From: Nocardioides sp. GY 10113
GTDB taxonomy: Bacteria; Actinomycetota; Actinomycetes; Propionibacteriales; Nocardioidaceae
Assembly (NCBI RefSeq): GCF_004919105.1
Contig: NZ_STGK01000014.1
Span: 1-64,000 of the forward strand
Reading direction: 5' to 3'
Length of the DNA: 64,000 nucleotides
Shown here: positions 42,088 to 50,955 of the stretch, one piece after another
Layout of the letters: each line of letters opens with the position of its first letter
Position numbering within the stretch: the stretch's first letter is position 1
Translations under genes and position numbers: made by a program
Notes under the pieces: model-generated
Database searches by the model: none
Told to the model about the DNA's origin: nothing
What the model saw: the letters and a program-made list of their open reading frames with translations, nothing else

Positions 42088-43274
42088 CCAGCACCACCAC
42101 CGCGCCGACCTTCAACCCCGCCGACCCGGCCGGGATCGACGCCCTCCTGACCCAGGACGAGCGCGACGTCCGCGAGGCCGTACGGCGCTTCTGCGACGAG
42201 CGGGTCGCGCCGTACGTCGGCACCTGGTTCGAGGACGGCACGATCCCCGGCATCCGCGACCTCGCGGTCGAGCTGGGCTCCCTGGGCGTGCTCGGCATGC
42301 ACCTGGACGGGTACGGCTGCCCCGGCATGAGCGCCACCGAGTACGGGCTGGCCTGCCTCGAGCTCGAGGCCACCGACTCCGGGCTGCGCTCGCTCGTCTC
42401 GGTCCAGGGGTCGCTGGCGATGTTCGCGATCCACCACTGGGGTTCGGAGGAGCAGAAGCAGCGCTGGCTCCCCGAGATGGCGGCCGGCCGCGCGATCGGC
42501 TGCTTCGGCCTCACCGAGCCCGACGCCGGCTCCGACCCCGCCTCGATGCGCAGCCGCGCCCGTCGAGACGGCAGCGACTGGATCCTCGACGCGCGGAAGA
42601 TGTGGATCACCAACGGATCGGTCGCCGACGTCGCGGTCGTGTGGGCCCAGACCGACGACGGCATCCGCGGCTTCGTCGTGCCCACCGACACCCCCGGCTT
42701 CGACGCGCCACTGATCAAGCACAAGATGTCGCTGCGGGCCTCGGTCACCAGCGAGCTCGTCCTGGACGGGGTGCGCCTGCCCGCCGACGCCGTCCTTCCC
42801 GGCGCACATGGCCTCAAGGGGCCGCTGACCTGCCTGGGCGAAGCCCGCTACGGCATCGTCTGGGGCTCCATCGGCGCCGCCCGATCGGCGTTGCTGGCCG
42901 CCGTGGAGTACGCCGGCCAGCGCACCCAGTTCGGCAGGCCGATCGCCGGCTTCCAGCTGACCCAGCAGAAGATCGCCGACATGACCCTCGAGGTCGTCAA
43001 GGGAACGCTGCTGGCCCTGCACCTGGGCCGGATGAAGGACGACACGGGGCTGCTGCCCGCGCACGTCAGCCTGGGCAAGCTGAACAACGTCCGGGAAGCC
43101 ATCGACGTGTGCCGCACCGCGCGCACCATCCTCGGCGCCAACGGCATCTCGCTCGAGTACCCCGTGATCCGGCACATGGCCAACCTCGAGTCGGTGCTGA
43201 CCTACGAGGGCACCTCGGAGATGCACGCGCTCACGATCGGCCAGGCGATGACCGGACTCTCGGCGTTCCGCTGA
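42084..43274 (+). CDS. gcdH: Glutaryl-CoA dehydrogenase
   Basis: FAD enzyme oxidising and decarboxylating glutaryl-CoA to crotonyl-CoA; 396 residues. Distinctive blocks: LGVLGMHLDGYGCPGMSATEYGL, DSGLRSLVSVQGSLAMFAI (the glutaryl-specific form), FGLTEPDAGSDP for FAD and substrate, MWITNGSVAD, RTQFGRPIAGFQLTQQ and the base Glu375 in LTYEGTSEMHALTIG. The GCDH-type SLVSVQGSL and YEGT context separates it from ordinary short-chain acyl-CoA dehydrogenases. It is coupled to the CoA-transferase, and both face the divergent FCD regulator. Crotonyl-CoA can then enter beta-oxidation. Confidence 0.9.
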   Translation: MTSTTTAPTFNPADPAGIDALLTQDERDVREAVRRFCDERVAPYVGTWFEDGTIPGIRDLAVELGSLGVLGMHLDGYGCPGMSATEYGLACLELEATDSGLRSLVSVQGSLAMFAIHHWGSEEQKQRWLPEMAAGRAIGCFGLTEPDAGSDPASMRSRARRDGSDWILDARKMWITNGSVADVAVVWAQTDDGIRGFVVPTDTPGFDAPLIKHKMSLRASVTSELVLDGVRLPADAVLPGAHGLKGPLTCLGEARYGIVWGSIGAARSALLAAVEYAGQRTQFGRPIAGFQLTQQKIADMTLEVVKGTLLALHLGRMKDDTGLLPAHVSLGKLNNVREAIDVCRTARTILGANGISLEYPVIRHMANLESVLTYEGTSEMHALTIGQAMTGLSAFR

Positions 43275-43296
43275 GGGCGTCGGGCAGAATCCGGAC

Positions 43297-43959
43297 GTGC
43301 GACTGCTGCGGTTGACCGGGTCGATGGCCGACTTCCACGCCCGACCGATCCCAGCGGACCTGGCCGAGCCGGAGGCCTGGCTCTTCGAGCCCGACCATCG
43401 CGGACTGGTCCTGGGCAGCGCGCAGCAGGAGGCCACGGCGGACGCCGCGGCGACCGCCGCCGCCGGCGTCGAGGTCGTGCGCCGGCGCAGCGGCGGCGGC
43501 GCCGTGTACGTCGACCCCGACCGCTGCGTGTGGCTCGACGTGGTGCTCCCGAAGCACGACCCGCGCTGGAGCGACGACGTCCGCGAGGCGACGTACTGGC
43601 TCGGAGAGGCGTGGCAGCGCGCGCTGCGCCGGGTCGGCCTGGAGACCGACCTCTACCGCGGCGGGCTGGAGCAGACCCCGTGGGGACGCCTGGTCTGCTT
43701 CGCCGCGCTCGGCCCGGGCGAGGTGGTGATCGGCGCCCGCAAGGTGGTCGGCATCTCCCAGCGACGCACCCGCGAGGGCGCCCGCTTCCAGTGCATCGCG
43801 TACGACGACTGGGACCCGCGCGACGTGCTCGACCTGGTGCACCTGAGCGACGCCGAGCGCGACGCGGCGGCGGCCGACCTCACCGGCCGCGCGGCCGGCG
43901 TCGGCGCGCGGCTGGCCGAGGTGCGCGAGGCGATCGCGGCGGAGCTGCTGGACCGCTGA
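43297..43959 (+). CDS. Lipoate-protein ligase family protein
   Basis: GTG 43297, 22 bp after the glutaryl-CoA dehydrogenase stop, gives 220 residues; CAGAAT lies 6 nt upstream. The biotin/lipoate ligase fold shows VEVVRRRSGGGAVYVDPDRCVWLDVVLP, where RRxGGGAVYxD binds lipoyl-AMP, and GARKVVGISQRRT with the conserved Lys. The C-terminal accessory domain of E. coli LplA is absent, as in many actinobacterial homologues. Proximity to aceF, whose lipoyl domain needs lipoate, suggests it lipoylates that complex; the true substrate could be octanoate or another acyl group. Confidence 0.82.
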   Translation: MRLLRLTGSMADFHARPIPADLAEPEAWLFEPDHRGLVLGSAQQEATADAAATAAAGVEVVRRRSGGGAVYVDPDRCVWLDVVLPKHDPRWSDDVREATYWLGEAWQRALRRVGLETDLYRGGLEQTPWGRLVCFAALGPGEVVIGARKVVGISQRRTREGARFQCIAYDDWDPRDVLDLVHLSDAERDAAAADLTGRAAGVGARLAEVREAIAAELLDR

Positions 43960-43993
43960 CCCAGGAGGACCCATGCGCTGACAACATGGGGCC

Positions 43994-44887
43994 ATGGAGA
44001 TCGAGACGATCCGCGCATTCCTGGAGGTGGCGGGCGGCACCACGGTGACCGAGGCCGCCGAGCTCTCGCACCGGACGCAGCCCTCGCTCTCCCGCGCCCT
44101 CGCCCGGCTCGAGCGCGAGCTGGGCGCCGCGCTGTTCCAGCGGGTCGGGCGCGGCCTCGTGCTCACCCCGGCGGGTCGGGAGCTGGTCCGGCACGCCCGC
44201 GACACGGTCGAGGCCTACGACCGCGGCGTGCGATCGGTCGAGGACATCACCTCCCCCGACGCGGGCTTCGTCCCGGTCGCGTTCCTGCACACCCTGGGCA
44301 CCTGGCTGGTCCCGGAGCTGATCCGCGGCTTCCGCGCCACCCGGCCGCACGTCCGTTTCGACCTGCGCCAGCACGGCGACGCCGGCCTCGTCGACGACCT
44401 GCTCGGCGGGGTGGTGGACCTCGCGATCACCGGCGACCGGCCCGCCCTGCCCGCGATCGACGGCCAGCGGCTCTTCCTGGAGCCGCTGCGCCTGGTGGTC
44501 CCGCCGGACCACCGCCTCGCGGGCCGACGCACCGCCCGGCTGGCCGACGTGGCCGAGGAGCAGTTCATCGCACTGCGCCCGGGCTTCAGTCTCCGCGCCG
44601 TCACCGAGGAGCTCTGCGCCCAGGCCGGGTTCGCGCCCCGGATCAGCTTCGAGGGCGAGGAGGTGGAGACGCTGCGCGGCCTGGTCTCGGCCGGCCTGGG
44701 CGTCGCGCTGCTGCCCGAGCCCCGGGGCGGAGGCGCCGCGGCACCGCACCTGGAGGTGACCGACGTCCGCGCGGCGCGCGAGATCGGGCTGGCATGGGTC
44801 CGGGATCGGATCCTTCCCCCGGCGTCGGAGGCCTTCCGGACGCACGCGCTCCACGCCAGCGAGACGATCCATGCGCCGTATGCATGA
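43994..44887 (+). CDS. LysR-family transcriptional regulator
   Basis: The 297-residue protein has a LysR winged helix (1-62: IETIRAFLEVAGGTTVTEAAELSHRTQPSLSRALARLERELGA) and a ligand domain (about 88-290) with FDLRQHGDAGLVDDLLGGVVDLAITG and GLVSAGLGVALLPEP. It reads in the same direction as aceE, 83 bp upstream of it, which is unusual since LysR genes are commonly divergent from their targets. It may control pyruvate dehydrogenase or be controlled with it. The inducer is unknown. Confidence 0.9.
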   Translation: MEIETIRAFLEVAGGTTVTEAAELSHRTQPSLSRALARLERELGAALFQRVGRGLVLTPAGRELVRHARDTVEAYDRGVRSVEDITSPDAGFVPVAFLHTLGTWLVPELIRGFRATRPHVRFDLRQHGDAGLVDDLLGGVVDLAITGDRPALPAIDGQRLFLEPLRLVVPPDHRLAGRRTARLADVAEEQFIALRPGFSLRAVTEELCAQAGFAPRISFEGEEVETLRGLVSAGLGVALLPEPRGGGAAAPHLEVTDVRAAREIGLAWVRDRILPPASEAFRTHALHASETIHAPYA

Positions 44888-44970
44888 TTGCGCTTTTACG
44901 TAGGCATTGGACGCATGGCATTCGATGGCCGCAGGATGGGTGACGCCCATCACCGACCGCAAGGACACGG
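44888..44970 (+). promoter_or_regulatory. Short region between the LysR gene and aceE
   Basis: It contains two GGCATT copies (44904-44909 and 44919-44924) in TAGGCATTGG...ATGGCATTCG and an imperfect GGTGA/TCACC repeat (44940-44954). AAGGA precedes the aceE ATG by about 7 nt. A promoter is likely here but no clear -10 is seen. Confidence 0.3.
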
Positions 44971-47631
44971 ATGACCGACATCGATCCTGCCGAGACGCAG
45001 GAATGGCGCGACGCCCTCGCTGCCGTCCTCGAGTTCGAGGGCGAGGCCCGCACCCGCTACCTGCTCGAGCAGGTCCTCGACGAGGCGCAGCGCCTCGGCT
45101 CACGGGTCCCGTTCGTGGCGACGACGCCGTACGTCAACACGGTTCCGGTCGACGAGGAGCCCGCCCACCCCGGCGACGCCGAGATCGAGCGCCGCATCCG
45201 CGCCGCCATCCGGTGGAACGCGCTGGCGATGGTGCTGCGCGCCAACAAGGAGTCGACCGAGCTCGGCGGCCACATCGCCAGCTTCCAGTCCGCGGCCACG
45301 CTGTACGACGTCGGCTTCAACCACTTCTGGCACGGAGCGGGCGAGGGCCCCTCCGGCCGGCACGGCGGCGACCTGCTCTACCTGCAGGGACACATCTCCC
45401 CCGGCATCTACGCCCGCGCCTTCCTCGAGGGTCGGCTCACGGAGGCCCAGCTCGACAGCTTCCGCCAGGAGACCGGCGGCACCGGCCTGTCGTCGTACCC
45501 GCACCCGTGGCTGATGCCCGACTTCTGGCAGTTCCCGACCGTCTCGATGGGCCTCGGCCCGCTGATGGCGATCTACCAGGCCCGGTTCCTCAAGTACCTG
45601 CACGCCCGCGGCCTCGCCGACACCGCCGGCCGCAAGGTCTGGGCGTTCCTCGGCGACGGCGAGACCGACGAGCCCGAGTCGCTCGGCGCGATCGCGATGG
45701 CGGCCCGCGAGCGCCTCGACAACCTGGTCTTCGTCGTCAACTGCAACCTGCAGCGACTCGACGGCCCGGTCCGCGGCAACGGCAAGATCATCCAGGAGCT
45801 CGAGGGCGTCTTCCGCGGCGCCGGCTGGAACGTCGTCAAGGTGGTCTGGGGCTCCGGCTGGGACGACCTGCTGGCCCGCGACACCACCGGTGCGCTCAAG
45901 CGCCGGATGATGGAGGCCGTCGACGGCGAGTACCAGACCTACAAGTCGAAGAACGGCGCCTACGTCCGCGAGCACTTCTTCGGCGTCGACCCCGAGCTGG
46001 CGGCGATGGTGGCCGACTGGAGCGACGACGAGATCTGGCGGCTCACCCGCGGCGGCCACGACCCGCAGAAGGTGTACGCCGCCTACGCCGCGGCGGCCAG
46101 CCACACCGGCGCACCGAGCGTCGTGCTGGCCAAGACGATCAAGGGCTACGGCCTCGGCGCCGCCGGCGAGGCGCAGAACATCAGCCACCAGGCCAAGAAG
46201 GTCGCCGAGCCCGCGCTGCGCGCCTTCCGCGACAAGTTCGCGGTCCCGGTCGGCGACGACCGGCTGATGGACTACCCCTACGTCTCCTTCGCCGAGGGCA
46301 CCCCCGAGCACGCCTACCTGCACGCGCGGCGCCGGGAGCTGAACGGCTACCTGCCCGCCCGCCGCGAGCGGTCCGCCCCGCTGGTCGTCCCGGGCGCCGA
46401 CACGTTCGCGGCCCAGCTGGCCGGCTCGAACGGCCGCGAGGTCTCCACGACCATGGCGTTCGTGCAGATCCTCACCAAGCTGCTGCGCGACAAGGAGATC
46501 GGCAGGCGGGTCGTGCCGATCGTCCCCGACGAGGCGCGCACCTTCGGCATGGAGGGCCTCTTCCGCCAGGTCGGGATCTACTCCCAGAGCGGTCAGCTCT
46601 ACACGCCCGAGGACGCCGAGCAGCTGCTCTTCTACAAGGAGGACGCCAGCGGCCAGATCCTCCAGGAGGGCATCAACGAGGCGGGCGCGATGTCGTCGTG
46701 GATCGCCGCAGCGACGTCGTACTCGAGCAGCGACACCCCGATGATCCCGTTCTACATCTACTACTCGATGTTCGGGTTCCAGCGGATCGGCGACCTCGCC
46801 TGGGCCGCCGGCGACATGCGGGCCCGCGGCTTCCTGCTGGGCGGCACCGCCGGCCGGACCACGCTCAACGGCGAGGGGCTGCAGCACGAGGACGGGCACA
46901 GCCACCTGCAGGCGGCGATGATCCCCAACTGCGTCGCCTACGACCCGACGTACTCCTACGAGCTCGCGGTGATCGTCGCCGACGGACTCCGGCGGATGTA
47001 CGCCGAGCAGGAGGACGTCTTCTACTACCTGACCCTGATGAACGAGAACTACGAGCACCCGGCGATGCCCGAGGGCGCCGAGGAGGGGATCCTCAAGGGG
47101 ATGTACCTGCTGCGGCCGGGCAAGGGGCGCGGCGCCGCCAAGGTGACGCTGCTCGGCTCGGGCACCATCCTGCGCGAGGTGCTGGCCGCCGCCGACCTGC
47201 TGGCGAGCGACTTCAAGGTCAAGGCGGACGTGTGGAGCGCGCCGAGCTTCACCGAGCTGCGCCGCGACGGGCTGGCCACCGAGCGGTGGAACACGCTGCA
47301 CCCGCTGGAGGAGCCCCGGACGTCGTACGTCGAGCAGTGCCTGGGCGACACGGCCGGGCCGGTGGTCGCGGCGACCGACTACATGAAGTCCTACGCCGAC
47401 CAGATCCGCGCGTTCGTCCCCGGCAGCTACACCGCGCTGGGCACCGACGGCTTCGGCCGCTCCGACTACCGGCGCAACCTGCGCCGCCACTTCGAGGTCG
47501 ACCGCCACTTCATCGCGGTCACGGCCCTGCGCCGCCTCGCCGACGCGGGCGTGGTCACCACCGCGACCGTCGCGGAGGCGATCGAGAAGTACGGCATCGA
47601 CCCCGACCGGCTCGACCCGGCCCAGGCGTGA
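44971..47631 (+). CDS. aceE: Pyruvate dehydrogenase E1 component, homodimeric (AceE)
   Basis: Decarboxylates pyruvate with thiamine diphosphate and passes the acetyl group to lipoyl-E2. Its 886 residues equal the usual AceE length. Thiamine-diphosphate site: FLGDGETDEPESLGAIA through NLVFVVNCNLQRLDGPVRGNGKI (GDG...N). Other marks: SAATLYDVGFNHFWHG, GHISPGIYARAF, QNISHQAKK, VPIVPDEARTFGMEGLFRQVGIYS and GTAGRTTLNGEGLQHEDGHSHLQ. ATG 44971 follows AAGGA. The acetyltransferase begins 11 bp downstream. AceE of this homodimeric type is the normal pyruvate dehydrogenase of many actinobacteria. Confidence 0.96.
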   Translation: MTDIDPAETQEWRDALAAVLEFEGEARTRYLLEQVLDEAQRLGSRVPFVATTPYVNTVPVDEEPAHPGDAEIERRIRAAIRWNALAMVLRANKESTELGGHIASFQSAATLYDVGFNHFWHGAGEGPSGRHGGDLLYLQGHISPGIYARAFLEGRLTEAQLDSFRQETGGTGLSSYPHPWLMPDFWQFPTVSMGLGPLMAIYQARFLKYLHARGLADTAGRKVWAFLGDGETDEPESLGAIAMAARERLDNLVFVVNCNLQRLDGPVRGNGKIIQELEGVFRGAGWNVVKVVWGSGWDDLLARDTTGALKRRMMEAVDGEYQTYKSKNGAYVREHFFGVDPELAAMVADWSDDEIWRLTRGGHDPQKVYAAYAAAASHTGAPSVVLAKTIKGYGLGAAGEAQNISHQAKKVAEPALRAFRDKFAVPVGDDRLMDYPYVSFAEGTPEHAYLHARRRELNGYLPARRERSAPLVVPGADTFAAQLAGSNGREVSTTMAFVQILTKLLRDKEIGRRVVPIVPDEARTFGMEGLFRQVGIYSQSGQLYTPEDAEQLLFYKEDASGQILQEGINEAGAMSSWIAAATSYSSSDTPMIPFYIYYSMFGFQRIGDLAWAAGDMRARGFLLGGTAGRTTLNGEGLQHEDGHSHLQAAMIPNCVAYDPTYSYELAVIVADGLRRMYAEQEDVFYYLTLMNENYEHPAMPEGAEEGILKGMYLLRPGKGRGAAKVTLLGSGTILREVLAAADLLASDFKVKADVWSAPSFTELRRDGLATERWNTLHPLEEPRTSYVEQCLGDTAGPVVAATDYMKSYADQIRAFVPGSYTALGTDGFGRSDYRRNLRRHFEVDRHFIAVTALRRLADAGVVTTATVAEAIEKYGIDPDRLDPAQA

Positions 47632-47642
47632 GGACAGCAACT

Positions 47643-48896
47643 GTGAGCACCATCGAGATCCGCGTTCCCGACATCGGCGACTTCAGCGACGTGCCCGTCA
47701 TCGAGCTGATCGTCTCCCCCGGCGACGTCGTCGAGGCCGAGGCACCGCTGGTCACCCTGGAGACCGACAAGGCCACCATGGAGATCCCCTCCCCCGTGGC
47801 CGGCACCATCGTGTCCCTGGCGGTCCAGGTGGGCGACACCGTCAGCCAGGGCACCGTGATCGCGGTGGCCGAGACCGCGGACGCCGAGGCCCCCACCGAG
47901 GCCCCGACCGAGGCCCCGACCGAGGCCCCCGCCGCGCCCGCACCGGCCCCGTCCGCTCCCGCCGCGCCCGCGCCGACGGACGCGGACGCCGAGAAGGGTC
48001 TGCGGGCCACCCCGCTGGTACGCCGCCTGGCGCGCGAGCTCGAGGTGGACCTCGCCGCGGTCTCCGGCAGCGGCCCGAAGGGCCGGGTCACCAAGCAGGA
48101 CCTGCTCGGCCACTACGAGCGCGCCGCCGCCGGGGCTGCGACCGGCGGCGGCCCGTCCGGTGGCGCCGGCATCCCGCCGGTCCCGGAGGTCGACTTCTCG
48201 AAGTTCGGGCCCGTCCGGACCGTTCCGCTGTCGCGGATCAAGCGACTGTCGGGACCGCACCTGCACCGCTCCTGGCTCAACGTCCCGCACGTGACCCACG
48301 CCGACGAGGCCGACATCACCGACCTCGACGCCTACCGTCGCGAGCTCGACGAGGCGGCGAAGGCGGAGGGCTACCGGATCACGCTGCTCAGCTTCCTGAT
48401 CAAGGCGGCGGCCGCCGCGCTGCGGGAGTACCCCGAGCTGAACAGCTCGCTCTCGGGCGACTCGCTCGTGCTCAAGGACTACGTCCACATCGGCGTCGCC
48501 GTCGACACCCCGGACGGTCTCGTGGTCCCGGTCGTCCACGACGCCGACCGCAAGGGCATCCGAGAGATCAGCCGCGACCTGGCCGACCTCTCGGCGAAGG
48601 CCCGGGACGGCAGGCTGGCCGCGGCGGACATGCAGGGCGCGACGTTCACGATCAGCAGCCTCGGCGGCATCGGCGGCACCCACTTCACGCCGATCGTCAA
48701 CGCCCCCGAGGTCGCGATCCTCGGCGTGGTGCGGTCGAAGATGGCGCCGGTCTGGGACGGCGAGGCCTTCGTGCCGCGGCTGATGCTGCCGCTGTGCCTC
48801 TCCTACGACCACCGGGTCGTCGACGGGGCACTGGCCGCGCGCTTCACCGCCCACCTCGCGCACCTGGCCGAGGACGTGCGACGCATCGTCCTCTGA
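47643..48896 (+). CDS. aceF: Dihydrolipoyl acetyltransferase E2 component
   Basis: GTG 47643 follows AGGA by 8 nt; 417 residues. One lipoyl domain (3-78) carries Lys43 in ETDKATMEIPSP, the lipoylation site. A flexible TEAP/Ala-Pro linker (about 82-112) joins it to the E3/E1-binding domain (about 117-155: RATPLVRRLARELEVDLAAVSG). The catalytic domain (about 190-417) ends with SYDHRVVDG, containing the active His390 and Asp394. It receives acetyl groups from AceE and makes acetyl-CoA. No E3 gene lies in the window. A second lipoyl domain, common in actinobacterial SucB-type E2, is missing. Confidence 0.94.
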   Translation: MSTIEIRVPDIGDFSDVPVIELIVSPGDVVEAEAPLVTLETDKATMEIPSPVAGTIVSLAVQVGDTVSQGTVIAVAETADAEAPTEAPTEAPTEAPAAPAPAPSAPAAPAPTDADAEKGLRATPLVRRLARELEVDLAAVSGSGPKGRVTKQDLLGHYERAAAGAATGGGPSGGAGIPPVPEVDFSKFGPVRTVPLSRIKRLSGPHLHRSWLNVPHVTHADEADITDLDAYRRELDEAAKAEGYRITLLSFLIKAAAAALREYPELNSSLSGDSLVLKDYVHIGVAVDTPDGLVVPVVHDADRKGIREISRDLADLSAKARDGRLAAADMQGATFTISSLGGIGGTHFTPIVNAPEVAILGVVRSKMAPVWDGEAFVPRLMLPLCLSYDHRVVDGALAARFTAHLAHLAEDVRRIVL

Positions 48897-48995
48897 CCGA
48901 GCCGGAGCCCGTGCCGGAGCCCTCCGGTGCCGGGCCCCGGTGCCCTCACCGGCGCGGGTATCGTCGAGACGCCCCCCGCTGAACTGGAGAACTCG

Positions 48996-50162
48996 ATGCC
49001 CGCCACCCGCCTGCTGCCCTCCGAGGAGGCCGCCGACCTGGTCGGGCTCGTCCGTGACCTCGCCACCAAGGAGCTCGCGCCGCTGGTCGCCGACGCGGAG
49101 CGCGACGAGCAGTTCCCCCGCGAGACCTTCCGGCTGCTCGGACGGGCCGGCGTGCTGGGCCTCCCCTACCCCGAGCAGTACGGCGGCGGCGGGCTGCCCT
49201 ACGAGGTCTACCTGCAGGTCCTGGAGGAGATCGGCGCGGTCTGGGCCAGCGTCGGCGTCGGCGTCTCGGTGCACGCGCTCAGCTGCTTCGGGCTGGCCAC
49301 CGCGGGCACCGAGGAGCAGCGCAAACGCTGGCTGCCGGAGATGCTCGCCGGCGACCTGCTCGGCGCCTACTGCCTCTCCGAGCCGCACGCCGGCTCCGAC
49401 CCGGCCGCGATGACCACCCGCGCGCGGCGCGCCGGCGACGAGTACGTGATCACCGGCGCCAAGGCGTGGACCACCCACGGCGGCCGGGCGGACTACTACA
49501 AGGTCATGGCCCGCACCGGCGACGGCCGGGGCGACATCTCCTGCTTCCTGGTCCCCGGGGACGCGGACGGACTGACCGCGGACCCGCCGGAGCACAAGAT
49601 GGGGCTGACCGCGTCGGCGACCGCCACCATGCGGTTCGACGGCGTCCGGGTGCCGGTCGAGCGCCGGCTCGGCGCCGAGGGCGAGGGCCTGCGGATCGCG
49701 CTGGCCGGCCTCGACGCCGGCCGCCTCGGGATCGCGGCGGTCGCGACCGGCCTGGCCCAGGGCGCGCTCGACCACGCGGTGGCCTACGCCCGGCACCGGG
49801 AGACGTTCGGCTCCCGGATCATCGACCACCAGGGGCTCTCGTTCCTGCTGGCCGACATGGAGGCCGCGATCCAGAGCGCCCGCGCCGCCACCCTGCACGC
49901 CGCCCGGCTCAAGGACGCCGGGCTCCCCTACGGCCGCGAGGCCTCGGTCGCCAAGCTGGTCGCCACCGACAACGCGATGAAGGTGACCACCGACGCCGTC
50001 CAGGTGCTCGGCGGCGCCGGCTACACCAAGGACTTCCCGGTCGAGCGGTTCATGCGCGAGGCGAAGGTGATGCAGATCTTCGAGGGCACCAACCAGATCC
50101 AGCGCCTGGTGATCGGCCGCTCGCTGGACAAGGGCGGCGACGGCGCCCTGCACCACCGCTGA
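48996..50162 (+). CDS. Acyl-CoA dehydrogenase
   Basis: ATG 48996 after GGAG gives 388 residues; TATCGT at 48958-48963 is a plausible -10. Family blocks: YPEQYGGGGLPYEVYLQVLEEI, YCLSEPHAGSDPAAM (FAD/substrate), AKAWTTHGGRADYY, RETFGSRIIDHQGLSFLLADM, VQVLGGAGYTKDFPVERFMREA and the catalytic Glu in IFEGTNQIQRLVIGR. The HAGSDP variant and C-terminal Glu are typical of short/branched-chain acyl-CoA dehydrogenases. It probably oxidises a branched or short acyl-CoA. Its place after aceF, about 100 bp away with its own promoter, gives no pathway clue. Confidence 0.9.
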   Translation: MPATRLLPSEEAADLVGLVRDLATKELAPLVADAERDEQFPRETFRLLGRAGVLGLPYPEQYGGGGLPYEVYLQVLEEIGAVWASVGVGVSVHALSCFGLATAGTEEQRKRWLPEMLAGDLLGAYCLSEPHAGSDPAAMTTRARRAGDEYVITGAKAWTTHGGRADYYKVMARTGDGRGDISCFLVPGDADGLTADPPEHKMGLTASATATMRFDGVRVPVERRLGAEGEGLRIALAGLDAGRLGIAAVATGLAQGALDHAVAYARHRETFGSRIIDHQGLSFLLADMEAAIQSARAATLHAARLKDAGLPYGREASVAKLVATDNAMKVTTDAVQVLGGAGYTKDFPVERFMREAKVMQIFEGTNQIQRLVIGRSLDKGGDGALHHR

Positions 50163-50174
50163 CCCGGCCCCGAC

Positions 50175-50864
50175 CTAGTCCGCGGCCTCGTCGTCGGCGG
50201 AGGGAACCGGGAAGCGGGAGACGATCAGCGCCACGAACACCACCAGGTAGACCTGGCCGACCAGCGCCTCGGAGACGAGGATGAGCCGGCCCAGGTCGGT
50301 GGTCGCGGTGTAGTCGCCGTACCCGAGCGTCGTGATGGTCTCCAGGCTCGCGTAGGTGTAGACCGTGGTCGACACCTCCTCCCCGAACAGGTGGCCGGAG
50401 GTGACGGTGTCGAGCGCTTGGAGGATCAGGGAGTAGGCGACAGCGATCTGCACGTACGCCGCGACGGCTCCCAGGACCGTCGCCACGGTGACGTGACGGT
50501 GCCGCAGCACCCGGCGCGCGACCGCGACCGGGACCAACGCGGCCGTGACCAGCCAGAGGAGACCGATGCTCTCCGAGGACCGGACGGCGGGGAAGGCCTC
50601 GGCGGCCCCGACCAGGAGCGCGTTGCTGGCCAGCGAGACGACCACGACCACGTCGGCGGCGCGCCGCCACCGCTTGCGGACCCCGCCTGCGCGGACCGCG
50701 AGCACCAGCGCCAGGCCGCTGACCGACCACGAGAAGAGCGCCCACACGGGCTCGTCGCGGACGTCGATCAGCGCCTGGGCGCAGACGGTCGCCAGGACCA
50801 CGAGCAGCACCGCACCGAACCGGTCGAGGTAGCGGTTCTCGGGCGGGGTGACGGCGATGGACAC
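50175..50864 (-). CDS. Potassium channel family protein
   Basis: GTG 50864 lies 4 nt after GAGGAGAG; 229 residues. Membrane segments at about 15-32, 41-58, 70-90, 98-117 and 127-150 precede a pore loop and last helix (about 195-217). The selectivity filter is LETITTLGYGDYTATT, with GYGD at 181-184. No voltage-sensor Arg ladder and no RCK domain are evident. It should be a membrane K+ leak or stress channel. It is convergent with the acyl-CoA dehydrogenase (12 bp between stops) and runs leftward in front of no other gene. Confidence 0.88.
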   Translation of the reverse strand: MSIAVTPPENRYLDRFGAVLLVVLATVCAQALIDVRDEPVWALFSWSVSGLALVLAVRAGGVRKRWRRAADVVVVVSLASNALLVGAAEAFPAVRSSESIGLLWLVTAALVPVAVARRVLRHRHVTVATVLGAVAAYVQIAVAYSLILQALDTVTSGHLFGEEVSTTVYTYASLETITTLGYGDYTATTDLGRLILVSEALVGQVYLVVFVALIVSRFPVPSADDEAAD

Positions 50865-50955
50865 GGCTCTCTCCTCGGGCGAGCGGACGAGCTGCCGCGA
50901 CCCGCGGGCGGCCGGCAGCGGCTCCACCCTAGGGCCGCGCGGCCGTCGGCCCGGG

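Noticed and set aside
44940..44954. GGTGA/TCACC repeat before aceE as an operator
   Set aside because: Five-base arms with a short spacer are expected by chance at this base composition; kept only as a remark.
45100..47640. 846-codon open frame on the - strand
   Set aside because: Antisense to aceE, low-complexity Ala/Val/Gly/Arg text without motifs; aceE is certain.
47466..50156. 896-codon open frame on the - strand
   Set aside because: Antisense shadow of aceF and the acyl-CoA dehydrogenase; no conserved motif.
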